DNA of 64,000 bases from positions 124,001-188,000 of the forward strand of contig NZ_SLUI01000002.1 of the NCBI RefSeq assembly GCF_004339805.1, given 5' to 3'. The stretch comes from Anaerospora hongkongensis. Its GTDB lineage: Bacteria; Bacillota; Negativicutes; Sporomusales; DSM-15969. Position numbers and translations under genes: made by a program. Positions 38,989 through 46,695 of the stretch are shown one piece after another (position 1 is the first letter of the stretch; each line of letters begins with the position of its first letter). Below the pieces are notes generated by a model. That model saw only the letters and a program-made list of their open reading frames with translations, was not told the origin of the DNA and made no database searches.

Positions 38989-39582
38989 TTACTTACTTAG
39001 ATACGAACTAACAAACTTATCAAAGTCTTCCTGGCTCACGCCGGCGCGGGAAGCCAACAACGGATGGACAAAACCACGCACCGATTTAATAGAAGCCGGC
39101 GCAGCCCCTTTCAGGCGCGTAATGGATGGCATCGCCAAGGCAACGGCATTAAATGACGGGCTGCCGGTAGCGCCCCATTGCGACGCTGTACCAGCGGAAA
39201 TGGCGCTTGTACCGCTAACAATACCGCTTGCATCATATATGCCAAGATCGACACCTAACATGCCCCAAACTTTGCTAATATCATCTGCCGGCAATACGGC
39301 CCATAGGTAGCCGTAGACGGAAGATATAGTAACAGGAACGTTGACAACATTCACGACATCCGATATGAGGTCATTGCTAGCGGCATCCAAATCCGAAATT
39401 GCAGCCTGCCACAAGCGCCCGCTATAAGCAAAAGATGCATTGTAAGAACCGGTCAGAATATAGGCATCGCCATTGGAGAGAATAGCCAGAGAACGGATAT
39501 CAAATTTGTCGTCGGTTTTACCAGTCTCCGTAGAATTCGCCGGGCGGACAAGATTGGTTACCGTCAGGTTGGCGAGAGCCAC
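38989..39582 (-). CDS. Beta-rich surface protein, C-terminal half (frameshifted)
   Basis: A 197-residue open frame that continues the protein encoded at 39623-40378. Removing one G from the G9 run at 39636-39644 joins the two halves into one 462-residue protein (reading ...LGGAQWNNTPIKWNEASRIQ, then RVALANLTV...). The half has GRLWQAAISDLD and SVYGYLWAVLP repeats recalling propeller blades. The GTG at 39582 lacks a good ribosome binding site, so independent translation is doubtful. Confidence 0.65.
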   Translation of the reverse strand: MALANLTVTNLVRPANSTETGKTDDKFDIRSLAILSNGDAYILTGSYNASFAYSGRLWQAAISDLDAASNDLISDVVNVVNVPVTISSVYGYLWAVLPADDISKVWGMLGVDLGIYDASGIVSGTSAISAGTASQWGATGSPSFNAVALAMPSITRLKGAAPASIKSVRGFVHPLLASRAGVSQEDFDKFVSSYLSK

Positions 39583-39622
39583 CCGTTGAATACGGGATGC
39601 CTCGTTCCATTTAATCGGGGTG

Positions 39623-40378
39623 TTATTCCATTGCGCCCCCCCCCAGAGCAGTTACGTAGAGATTGCTGTCATAAAGCTGAAGCTCGAAAACATTCGGTGC
39701 TAAGGTTGCATCCGGCCCATCGACCGGACTGGCTGCTAAATTAGAAGCAGTCAGCTTAACGATAATGCTGTTGTAATACGTGTAGTCAGCCGGATCAGAG
39801 CTGCCGGCAGGGGAAACTGTATATTGCTGGGCTACAGCGTAAATATAATTTACCGATGATTCGGTATTAAACACCGTATCAACGCTAAAGGCGTTAGCAC
39901 CAGATCCGGTTGCCGCAAACTCATAATAATCGGAAGCAAGTGTCAAGGTTTCTACTGTGCTAGGTTTCGCATGAACAAATTTAAACACTCTGCCGGCAGA
40001 ATAATCTGCACCAAAAAGCGTGCCAGCGTTAACACCACCAGGTGAGGTAAGACTATAGACATTAAGCAAAGCTGCACTGTCACTATAGGTATAAGTAGTC
40101 CTTGCTACTGTAACTGCCCACGTACTAGGATCATATACAGTAATTTCGCAAGGTAATTGAAAAAAGGTAACTGGATCATATGCTCGTTCTACCACCAATA
40201 CTCGAATACCAGTGCTGCTGCCGCCATTGAAGTAAAAAGCGATAGGGTCAGTATTGGCAAGATTCACACCGGAACCGCTGACAACTGTCGGTGTAGAGCC
40301 AGAAGAGGTAATTAATCTGACTCGGCCTGCTGCAGGACTTATTCCAAAATTGTAAAACGTAGCAATTACTGTTGACAT
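39623..40378 (-). CDS. Beta-rich surface protein, N-terminal half (frameshifted)
   Basis: A 251-residue product starting MSTVIATFYNFGISPAAGRV, with an AGAGGTG site before the ATG at 40378, and ending early (LGGGAME) just after a G9 tract. Repeated short strands (ITVYDPSTWAVTVARTTYTY, GTLFGADYSAGRVFKFV) suggest a beta-propeller-like fold. No signal peptide or lipobox is visible. By place it may be a surface corrinoid-binding partner of the receptor, as BtuG is in Bacteroides, but no homology to BtuG is claimed. Confidence 0.65.
   Translation of the reverse strand: MSTVIATFYNFGISPAAGRVRLITSSGSTPTVVSGSGVNLANTDPIAFYFNGGSSTGIRVLVVERAYDPVTFFQLPCEITVYDPSTWAVTVARTTYTYSDSAALLNVYSLTSPGGVNAGTLFGADYSAGRVFKFVHAKPSTVETLTLASDYYEFAATGSGANAFSVDTVFNTESSVNYIYAVAQQYTVSPAGSSDPADYTYYNSIIVKLTASNLAASPVDGPDATLAPNVFELQLYDSNLYVTALGGGAME
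39636..39644 (-). repeat. G9 homopolymer at the frameshift point
   Basis: Nine Cs on the plus strand (nine Gs in the coding strand). One base less restores a single long reading frame. Typical of slipped-strand phase variation, or of a base-calling error. Confidence 0.85.
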
Positions 40379-40434
40379 ACTAAGCACCTCTTTCTACTTT
40401 TTTTGTTTTGCTTACCGCCTTACCTAACGAACCC

Positions 40435-40564
40435 GGCAGCTAACTCGCTGCCAAGATTGTAGCCTGCCTACGGTAAAGCTTCACCTCCTTGTTCCCATTT
40501 CCTATCGCAGCCTGTCCGGGCGTCGTTATCACGTCCGGGCAGAATGTTAGGCCAGTTAGCTGCC
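40435..40564 (-). promoter_or_regulatory. Structured intercistronic region between ompH and the surface protein
   Basis: An exact 11-bp inverted repeat (GGCAGCTAACT at 40435-40445, AGTTAGCTGCC at 40554-40564) brackets a second hairpin, CTGCCCGGACG/CGCCCGGACAG-like, and an isolated AAGGAGGTG site. It may be an RNA processing or regulatory structure. Confidence 0.4.
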
Positions 40565-40578
40565 GTCACTGCTGCTGC

Positions 40579-41022
40579 TTATTGTTTTACTTTCGCTGCC
40601 ACATCGGCGGTGATATCCATACCGCCATAGATCACAACTTGTGCGTCGATAATTGCTGCCAGTCCTTTTTCCTCAGCGACGGCCTTAATGGACGCCTCTA
40701 TTTTGTCTCCCACTGGTTTCATCAGCTCGTCTTCCTTTTGGGCTTCCTGGCGGGACAGCTTATCGCTGTACGCTTGTTTTTCCGCCGCCGGCAGGTCTTT
40801 GGCGTTGGCGTCATAGTCTTTTTGCGCCTCGGCCCGCATGGTCTGGATGCGGTTCATAAGTCCCTCAATCCCGGGATAAGCGGCGAAAACCTGCTGCCTG
40901 TTGACGAAACCAATGGTTTGCTCGTTTTTTGCCTTGGCGGCCAGCGCCTCAGCGGGTGCAAGCAGCCCCCATAAGAATAATGCGGCTGCCACCAGTGAAA
41001 GGATTCCGGTAAATGTTTTCAT
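40579..41022 (-). CDS. OmpH/Skp-like periplasmic chaperone
   Basis: A 147-residue protein with a signal peptide (MKTFTGILSLVAAALFLWGL) and an OmpH/Skp body: IGFVNRQQVFAAYPGIEGLM, then a charged coiled coil (AEAQKDYDANAKDLPAAEKQ) and VDAQVVIYGG-type end (here IIDAQVVIYGGMDITADV). Skp chaperones escort outer-membrane barrels across the periplasm. The ATG at 41022 follows GAGG; it is the first gene after the riboswitch array and close to the giant barrel protein it may serve. Confidence 0.85.
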   Translation of the reverse strand: MKTFTGILSLVAAALFLWGLLAPAEALAAKAKNEQTIGFVNRQQVFAAYPGIEGLMNRIQTMRAEAQKDYDANAKDLPAAEKQAYSDKLSRQEAQKEDELMKPVGDKIEASIKAVAEEKGLAAIIDAQVVIYGGMDITADVAAKVKQ

Positions 41023-41126
41023 TCTTTTCCTCAACTTACTTTTTATAATGGTGTTATAGGTACAAGCAAGGCTTGTACTCTCAAACCCCTTGCAAATAAT
41101 CCTTAATAAACAATAATAATAGCAAT

Positions 41127-41148
41127 AAAAAAACTCCCATATTGGGAG
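41127..41148 (-). terminator. Terminator of cobalamin riboswitch 1
   Basis: Stem CTCCCAATATGGGAG followed by seven Ts on the minus strand, between riboswitch 1 and ompH. A second stem (GGCCCGGTTTGGGCC) lies just before it. Confidence 0.8.
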
Positions 41149-41214
41149 CGCTTACGCTAACCGGCCCAAACCGGGCCTTGGTTTTTACGTAATCTCCTCC
41201 CTGTCGCTCGCAGG

Positions 41215-41395
41215 TAATAAAGGCGATTGCTGGATAGGCAGTTCTCCTGACTCCGGTTCATCGTTTGCCGCGCCTTCCCAAGACAGTTTGTCTCAGTGGC
41301 ATGCTGCGGTTCTCTCCCCGTTACAGTGGCGGGACCGTGCCGGTCTTACACCGGTCTTCCCTTTTAAGCCCCGAAAGGCACCTCTCCCAACGCTA
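41215..41395 (-). promoter_or_regulatory. Cobalamin riboswitch 1 (nearest to the genes)
   Basis: On the minus strand the conserved order is present: GGTGCC, GGGAAGACCGGTG..., the B12 box GCCACTGTAACGGGGAG, a second GCCACTGAG, TTGGGAAGG, and AGTCAGGAGAACTGCCT. These are the core elements of adenosylcobalamin-type riboswitches. Its 3' flank (CCTGCGAGCGACAGGGA) is repeated after riboswitch 3. Confidence 0.9.
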
Positions 41396-41432
41396 TGCGG
41401 TTGTTTGTTACTTTTTCATCCTATGCAGGACT

Positions 41433-41486
41433 TCATAACCCTATGACGATAATTTTGTACTTTTTTTCCTCCTTTTCATCTTTCAT
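41433..41486 (-). CDS. Possible 17-codon leader peptide between riboswitches
   Basis: ATG at 41486 preceded by AGGAAG reads MKDEKEEKKYKIIVIGL and stops. It lies between riboswitches 2 and 1. With no homology it may be a chance frame. Confidence 0.2.
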   Translation of the reverse strand: MKDEKEEKKYKIIVIGL

Positions 41487-41570
41487 ATATTGCTTCCTGT
41501 AAGGCTAGAGCTTACAAAAGCTTCCCTAATCTTCTCCCTGCCAAGCGCAGATCAAGCGAAGATTAAAAAC

Positions 41571-41615
41571 AAAAAAAGCGTCAATCCTTCCGTCCGGCGG
41601 AAAGATCGACGCTTT
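41571..41615 (-). terminator. Terminator of cobalamin riboswitch 2
   Basis: Long stem AAGCGTCGATCTTTCCG with its complement, tipped by CCGGA, then TTTTTTTG on the minus strand. Confidence 0.85.
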
Positions 41616-41754
41616 ACCTTTTGCTAAAGCTGCCTGCTTCCGGTGCCGGTTTAAGAACTCAAATGGCCAAAGGTGAGTAAAACTTACCTTAACTAAGCCT
41701 GCAGTCAATCATATAGCGTAGAGCTATTCCTTGCACGCAAGTGTTCTTAATCCC

Positions 41755-41936
41755 AGACCTATACATCGCAGGCTGTACGGATGCGCAAAACCAGGCAGTA
41801 CCCTGACTTAGGATCATCGCCATAATTCTCCCTTGTAAGAGGCTTACAGAAAAATGGCTCTCCTTCACAGTTGCGAGACAGCGCCGGATTTACACCGGAC
41901 TTCCCTTTTAAATCCGGCTAAGCCGGATACCTGATT
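41755..41936 (-). promoter_or_regulatory. Cobalamin riboswitch 2 (middle)
   Basis: On the minus strand: GGTATCCGG, GGGAAGTCCGGTGTAAATCC, the B12-box variant CGCAACTGTGAAGGAG, GTAAGCC, and AAGTCAGGGTACTGCCTGG. It is more diverged from riboswitches 1 and 3 than they are from each other. Confidence 0.88.
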
Positions 41937-41975
41937 TCATATGAAATTTTGTAAGGCCAGAGCATTTATGTAGAA

Positions 41976-42017
41976 AACAAAAGAAGCCTTCCCTGTCAGC
42001 ACCTGGGAAGGCTTCTT
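41976..42017 (-). terminator. Terminator of cobalamin riboswitch 3
   Basis: Stem AAGAAGCCTTCCC/GGGAAGGCTTCTT, then TTGTTTTC on the minus strand. Confidence 0.85.
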
Positions 42018-42091
42018 ACTTTCCGGCAAGTCTGCCAGATAACATGCAATACTGCATCAGAATCCCCTTCCCTATCGCTCGCAGGTCAAAT

Positions 42092-42262
42092 GGTGATTGC
42101 TATACAGGCAGTTCTCCTGGCTCTGGATCGTCGCTCCTCCAAACCTTCCCAGAACAGTTATGTTCCAGTGGCACTTCTTGGATTTGCTCCCCATTACAGT
42201 GGCGGGACCGCGCCGGACTTTAACCGGCTTTTCTATTAGGCCCTTTCGGGCACCTGTACCTT
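42092..42262 (-). promoter_or_regulatory. Cobalamin riboswitch 3 (first transcribed)
   Basis: On the minus strand: GGTGCCCGAAAGGGCC, AAGCCGGTTAAAGTCCGGC, the B12 box GCCACTGTAATGGGGAG, GTGCCACTGG, TCTGGGAAGG, and AGCCAGGAGAACTGCCTG, all in the standard order. It lies just downstream of a strong promoter. Confidence 0.9.
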
Positions 42263-42307
42263 TATATTTAATTTTAAACTTATTATCATTTTTCTAATCT
42301 TGTCCTA

Positions 42308-42337
42308 ATAATACCACTTTTTGTAATATATTGTCAA
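42308..42337 (-). promoter_or_regulatory. Sigma-A promoter of the riboswitch array
   Basis: On the minus strand TTGACA (42337-42332), an 18-bp spacer and TATTAT (42313-42308). It is correctly placed to start the transcript about 40 bp before riboswitch 3. Confidence 0.75.
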
Positions 42338-42369
42338 ACAATTTTCAAAAAAGAAAGAATTTGAAATAA

Positions 42370-42405
42370 AAAGGCCGGAATATGGATTTCCCCATTCCGG
42401 CCTTG
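42370..42405 (-). terminator. Terminator of the second ompH-like gene
   Basis: Stem AAGGCCGGAAT/ATTCCGGCCTT followed by TTTATTT on the minus strand; it insulates this gene from the riboswitch array. Confidence 0.85.
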
Positions 42406-42410
42406 ACACT

Positions 42411-42878
42411 TTATTTCGTTTTCTTCACTTTAGCCAATACATCATTGGTAATGTCCACTCCGCCGGAAACGATGGCGCTTTTGTGAACAACAATGCTTAA
42501 GCCCTTTTCGTCAGCTACTGCTTTTACGGCAGCATCGACTTTGTCCATGATGTCACCGAGCAATTGCTCACGCTTCATTTCAACTCTTTGGCTAAGCTGG
42601 TTGCCTAGCTGTTGCTTTTCCTGATCATTCAGGGAAGCGGCTTTGCTTTCATATTCTTGTCTGGCTTGTTCGTTTTCTGCTTTTAAAGCCGCGTCGGCTT
42701 TGTCGGCATCAGGATGCTGATCAATGAGCTTGCCGTAATCGACTATCCCAATGGTTGATGCCGGTGCTTTGGCAGCGGATACTGCTGCTGGTTGTATTGC
42801 CCCCCAGCCGATGACTCCCAATGCAAGAATTAAGGTTGCGATAAAGATAACAGATACACGTTTCTTCAGGTTCAACAT
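42411..42878 (-). CDS. OmpH/Skp-like periplasmic chaperone
   Basis: A 155-residue paralogue of the protein at 40579-41022, with a signal peptide (MLNLKKRVSVIFIATLILAL) and the family core IGIVDYGKLIDQHPDADKAD, a helical arm and IVVHKSAIVSGGVDITNDVL at the end. It has its own terminator before the riboswitch array, so unlike its paralogue it should not respond to cobalamin. The ATG at 42878 is preferred to upstream in-frame starts. Confidence 0.85.
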   Translation of the reverse strand: MLNLKKRVSVIFIATLILALGVIGWGAIQPAAVSAAKAPASTIGIVDYGKLIDQHPDADKADAALKAENEQARQEYESKAASLNDQEKQQLGNQLSQRVEMKREQLLGDIMDKVDAAVKAVADEKGLSIVVHKSAIVSGGVDITNDVLAKVKKTK

Positions 42879-42996
42879 AGTGCCTGCTTTCCTGCCCCTC
42901 AAGGGCAATTATCCTATTTTCATTCGGGCTTTCTGCTCCAAATTAACTAAATACTACCATTCCTTGTCTCGCCTTGTCAAACCATTTTCCCCGTCG

Positions 42997-43908
42997 TTAC
43001 TCCCACCATTTGGCGGCAGGATACTCTGCTGCCCCAAGGATAACGGGCTCACCAATCTTAGGAGTGGCAATCGCGACTCCCCGCTCGTGGGAAGCTGTTG
43101 TCACCCGTTCGATGGGATCGGTCCAGCTGTGAAAGGCCAGACTGAAGGCTCCCCAGTGAATGGGAACCAACAGCTTTCCTTTAACGTCAACATGAGCCTG
43201 GACGGTTTCTTCCGGCGCCATGTGGATTTCCGACCATCGCTTGTCATACTGGCCGCATTCCATTAACGTCAGGTCAAAAGGGCCGTATTTAGAACCGATC
43301 TCGGCAAAATGAGCGCCGTAACCGCCGTCGCCGCTGAAAAAGATACTCGACTGAGGCCCTTTTAGTGCCCACGAGCTCCACAGCGTTGTATTGCGGTCAA
43401 ATAAACCTCTTCCCGAGAAATGCTGGGCCGGAGTGCAAATAATCTTCAGCCCGGCCAGTTCTTCTTCATCCCACCACTTACATTCCCGGATTTTTGCGGG
43501 ACTGATCCCCCACTTTTTCAGCCGCCGCGCTACACCGGAAGGTACAAAGAACACGCCGGTTCTGTCCTTCAGGCCCATAATGGAGCGGTAATCCAAATGA
43601 TCGTAATGATCATGAGATATAATGACTGCATCTAAGGCCGGCATACTCTGAGGGTCTGCGGGCAGAACCCGGCTGAAGCGTTTGCCGCCAACCAAAGGGA
43701 AAGGCGAGGGTCTGTCGGCAAAAATCGGATCAAGCAGGATGCGTTTGCCGTCCAGCTGCACAAATACGGTCGAGTGGCCAAACCAGGTAATAGCAGCTCC
43801 GGTCTGTTCTTCAAGGACACGAAAGTTCACCGGTACTACCGGCAGCACCTTGTCCGGCTTTGTTATGGAACTGCCTTTCAGCAGGTCTCTGACAATGCTA
43901 AATATCAT
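42997..43908 (-). CDS. MBL-fold metallo-hydrolase (NAPE-PLD-like)
   Basis: A 303-residue metallo-beta-lactamase-fold protein. The metal-binding motif is SHDHYDHLD, with further ligands in TPAQHFSGRG, FSGDGGYG and PIHWGAF. This arrangement resembles N-acylphosphatidylethanolamine phospholipase D-like and UlaG-like hydrolases. There is a non-cleaved hydrophobic start. The ATG at 43908 has GGGAG 6 nt upstream. Substrate unknown. Confidence 0.87.
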   Translation of the reverse strand: MIFSIVRDLLKGSSITKPDKVLPVVPVNFRVLEEQTGAAITWFGHSTVFVQLDGKRILLDPIFADRPSPFPLVGGKRFSRVLPADPQSMPALDAVIISHDHYDHLDYRSIMGLKDRTGVFFVPSGVARRLKKWGISPAKIRECKWWDEEELAGLKIICTPAQHFSGRGLFDRNTTLWSSWALKGPQSSIFFSGDGGYGAHFAEIGSKYGPFDLTLMECGQYDKRWSEIHMAPEETVQAHVDVKGKLLVPIHWGAFSLAFHSWTDPIERVTTASHERGVAIATPKIGEPVILGAAEYPAAKWWE

Positions 43909-44021
43909 TTTCATCTCCCTGTAACATATCGCTTTACGCTTACAATTAAGCAATCTTGTTCAAACTTCCTGCCCGCTTTGCTATAATAATAGCAAACTAA
44001 GCCATGCATCAGGAGGAAACA

Positions 44022-44591
44022 ATGGACACTCTAACAGCAATCACGGCAAGAAGAAGTATCCGCGAATATGAAAACAGACCGGTAGCCCGGGAAACCATCG
44101 AAGCAATTCTGGAGTCGGCAACGAAAGCACCGTCAGGAAAAAACCGCCAGCCCTGGCGCTTCGTAGTTTTACAAGGCAGCAGAAAAGCTGAGCTGGCTGC
44201 TATCATGGCTCAGGCCGCAGCGCACCGCAAAGAGCAGGGACTGGATATCGGCAGCTGTGAACTGAGTATCAAGGCAATTACGCAGGCTTCTGCCGTTTTT
44301 GCTGTCTTTAATGCCTTTTCTACTGAAGAAGCCGATTATAATCATTACCGTCTGCTGACTGACACACAGTCCATTGGTGCAGCTGTTCAGAATATGCTTT
44401 TGGCAGCCCAGTCTTTTGGACTTGGCACACTATGGATGTGTGACATCTTTTATGCTGAGCGGGAAATCCGCGCCTGGCTGAACCGCAGCAGCGAATTGGT
44501 CGCCGCTGTGGCCATTGGTCATGCCGCTCAAGCTCCCTGGCCCCGGTCCCGCAAAGCCTGGCAGGAAGTTACTGAATGGGGGCAGGAATAA
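44022..44591 (+). CDS. Nitroreductase-family flavoprotein
   Basis: A 189-residue FMN-dependent nitroreductase. Flavin-binding features are TARRSIREYENRPV near the start, APSGKNRQPWRFVV, and LGTLWMCDIF. The ATG at 44022 follows AGGAGG. Substrate unknown. Confidence 0.9.
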   Translation: MDTLTAITARRSIREYENRPVARETIEAILESATKAPSGKNRQPWRFVVLQGSRKAELAAIMAQAAAHRKEQGLDIGSCELSIKAITQASAVFAVFNAFSTEEADYNHYRLLTDTQSIGAAVQNMLLAAQSFGLGTLWMCDIFYAEREIRAWLNRSSELVAAVAIGHAAQAPWPRSRKAWQEVTEWGQE

Positions 44592-44603
44592 CCGCACTCA
44601 CAA

Positions 44604-46541
44604 TTATTGACGCCGCTCAATTTCCGCTGCAATTTTGCCGATAAAGTCGGCCAGCGGCAGTATCCCTATATCGCCCTCTGTTCTGGAGCGCACCGCTACT
44701 GCTTTATCGGCTGCCTCTTTATCGCCGATAACCAGCATATACGGTATTTTTTCCATTTGGGCTTCCCTGATTTTGTAACCGATCTTCTCATTCCGGCTAT
44801 CCACTTCTACCCGGATATTCTTTACCTGCAGCAGTTCTTTTACTTCCAATGCATAGGCGTGATGCTTTTCGGTCAGCGGCAGTACTCTTACCTGGGTCGG
44901 CGCCAGCCATACGGGGAAAGCACCGGCGTATTTTTCGATCAACAGGGCCAGGGTGCGTTCGTAGCAGCCAATTGAAGTACGATGAATAACATAAGGATGC
45001 TTTTTTTGCCCGTCACGGTCTACATAGAGCATCCCGAACTTTTCGGCAAGCTGAAAATCGATTTGTACCGTGATCAGGGTATCTTCTTTTCCATGGACAT
45101 TCTTGATTTGAATATCCAGTTTGGGACCGTAAAAAGCAGCCTCACCAGTTTTTTCCCGATAAGGTATTTGCAAATGCTCCAATATCTCCCGCATTCTGTT
45201 TTGGACTTCCTCCCATTGTTCAGCCGAACCGATATACTTTTCTTTGTTGTGCGGGTCCCATTGGGAAAACTGGTAGGAAACGTCATCGGCAAGCCCTACC
45301 GTTTTCAGCATGTAATTGGCTAGATTTACACAATCGGCAAACTCCTGTTCCAGCTGTTCCGGCAGGCAGGCAATATGCCCCTCGGAGATGGTAAACTGTC
45401 TTACGCGGATGAGGCCGTGCATTTCCCCGGAAGACTCATTGCGAAACAGTGTTGACGTTTCATTAAACCGCATGGGCAGATCCCGGTAGCTGCGCTGTCT
45501 GGCCAAATACACCTGGAACTGGAAGGGGCAGGTCATGGGCCGTAAAGCAAAAACTTCCGCATTTGCCTCGCTTTCATCGCCCATCACAAACATGCCTTCC
45601 CGGTAATGATCCCAGTGCCCGGATATCTTGTACAAATCACTCTTCGCCATAAAGGGAGTCTTGGTCAGCAGGTAGCCCCGCCGTTCTTCCTCATCCTCGA
45701 CAAAGCGCTGCAGAATCTGGATAACCTTTGCTCCTTTGGGCATGAGAATGGGCAGACCCTGACCGATATAGTCGACTGTTGTAAACAGTTCCATTTCGCG
45801 GCCCAGCTTGTTATGATCCCGTTTCCTGGCTTCCTCTGTTCTAATGATATATTCATCAAGTTCGCTTTTCTTAGGAAAAGCCGTTCCATAAATTCGTTGC
45901 AGCATTTTGTTTTTCTCGCTGCCCCGCCAGTAGGCACCGGAGACCTGAGTAAGCCGGAATGCTTTCACCTTGCCTGTTGACAGCAGATGCGGGCCTGCAC
46001 ACAGGTCGACAAATTGACCTTGCTGGTAAAAGGATATCTCCGTCCCTTCCGGGAGATCACGGATCAGTTCTACTTTGTAGGGCTCTCCTTTATCCGCCAT
46101 GAGCTGGAGAGCTTCCGTCCGGGAGAGCGTAAACCGCTCCAGCGGGAGGTCTGCTTTTATAATCTTCTCCATTTCGGCTTCGATTATTTTGAGGTCTTCC
46201 TGGGTAAATGCCTTATCGATATCAAAATCGTAGTAAAAACCGTTGTCTGTGGCAGGACCGATTGCGAGTTTCACCTGAGGAAATAGTTTTTTTACAGCCT
46301 GAGCCATAATATGGGAAACAGTATGGCGGTATACCTTTTTGCCGCCTTCATCGTGAAAGGTCAGAATGATCAGTGTGCAGTCTCGCTCAAGCCGATAAGA
46401 TAAGTCCCGTAGCACACCGTCTACCTCGCCGGCAAGAGCGGATCGGGCAAGTCCGTCCCCGATGCTTTCGGCGATTTGCTGAATACTGTTGTTTTTGTTG
46501 ACCTTTTTTATACTGCCGTCTTTTAATGTTATGGTAATCAT
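44604..46541 (-). CDS. thrS: Threonyl-tRNA synthetase
   Basis: A 645-residue class II synthetase of full length: TGS domain (1-60), editing domain with HTVSHIMAQAV, and the catalytic core with the zinc site (Cys in RPMTCPFQFQVY plus two His) and motif 2 FRNESSGEMHGLIRVRQFT. The anticodon domain closes with PYMLVIGDKEA. It charges tRNA-Thr. A T-box-like antiterminator/terminator lies in its leader. Confidence 0.97.
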   Translation of the reverse strand: MITITLKDGSIKKVNKNNSIQQIAESIGDGLARSALAGEVDGVLRDLSYRLERDCTLIILTFHDEGGKKVYRHTVSHIMAQAVKKLFPQVKLAIGPATDNGFYYDFDIDKAFTQEDLKIIEAEMEKIIKADLPLERFTLSRTEALQLMADKGEPYKVELIRDLPEGTEISFYQQGQFVDLCAGPHLLSTGKVKAFRLTQVSGAYWRGSEKNKMLQRIYGTAFPKKSELDEYIIRTEEARKRDHNKLGREMELFTTVDYIGQGLPILMPKGAKVIQILQRFVEDEEERRGYLLTKTPFMAKSDLYKISGHWDHYREGMFVMGDESEANAEVFALRPMTCPFQFQVYLARQRSYRDLPMRFNETSTLFRNESSGEMHGLIRVRQFTISEGHIACLPEQLEQEFADCVNLANYMLKTVGLADDVSYQFSQWDPHNKEKYIGSAEQWEEVQNRMREILEHLQIPYREKTGEAAFYGPKLDIQIKNVHGKEDTLITVQIDFQLAEKFGMLYVDRDGQKKHPYVIHRTSIGCYERTLALLIEKYAGAFPVWLAPTQVRVLPLTEKHHAYALEVKELLQVKNIRVEVDSRNEKIGYKIREAQMEKIPYMLVIGDKEAADKAVAVRSRTEGDIGILPLADFIGKIAAEIERRQ

Positions 46542-46695
46542 TGTGCATGCCTCCTAACCGATTATGGAAAGTACAAAACTCCCGTTCCTTAGAAAAAGGG
46601 ACGGGAGTTTTCCCGCGTCTCCACCTAATTGGCGGTTACGCCCACTCGAAATTGGTAACGGAAGTGTTATCCGCAGTACTATTCTCGGCCATTTC
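46542..46695 (-). promoter_or_regulatory. Shortened T-box-like leader of thrS
   Basis: On the minus strand CCAATTAGGTGGAGACGCGG resembles the T-box antiterminator; TGGA would pair with UCCA of tRNA-Thr. A GAGTGG element precedes it, and a terminator (AAACTCCCGT.../...ACGGGAGTTTT, 46575-46611) follows. The leader is only about 150 nt, because the gpx gene ends at 46696, so a normal Stem I with specifier loop does not fit clearly. Confidence 0.6.

Noticed and set aside
39623-40378. Naming the split surface protein as BtuG.
   Set aside because: BtuG is a lipoprotein propeller of Bacteroides; here no lipobox or signal peptide is seen and similarity is only in general repeat character.
41526-41708. 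A 60-codon frame between riboswitches 2 and 1.
   Set aside because: It reads through the long terminator hairpin at 41571-41615, so it is most likely chance.
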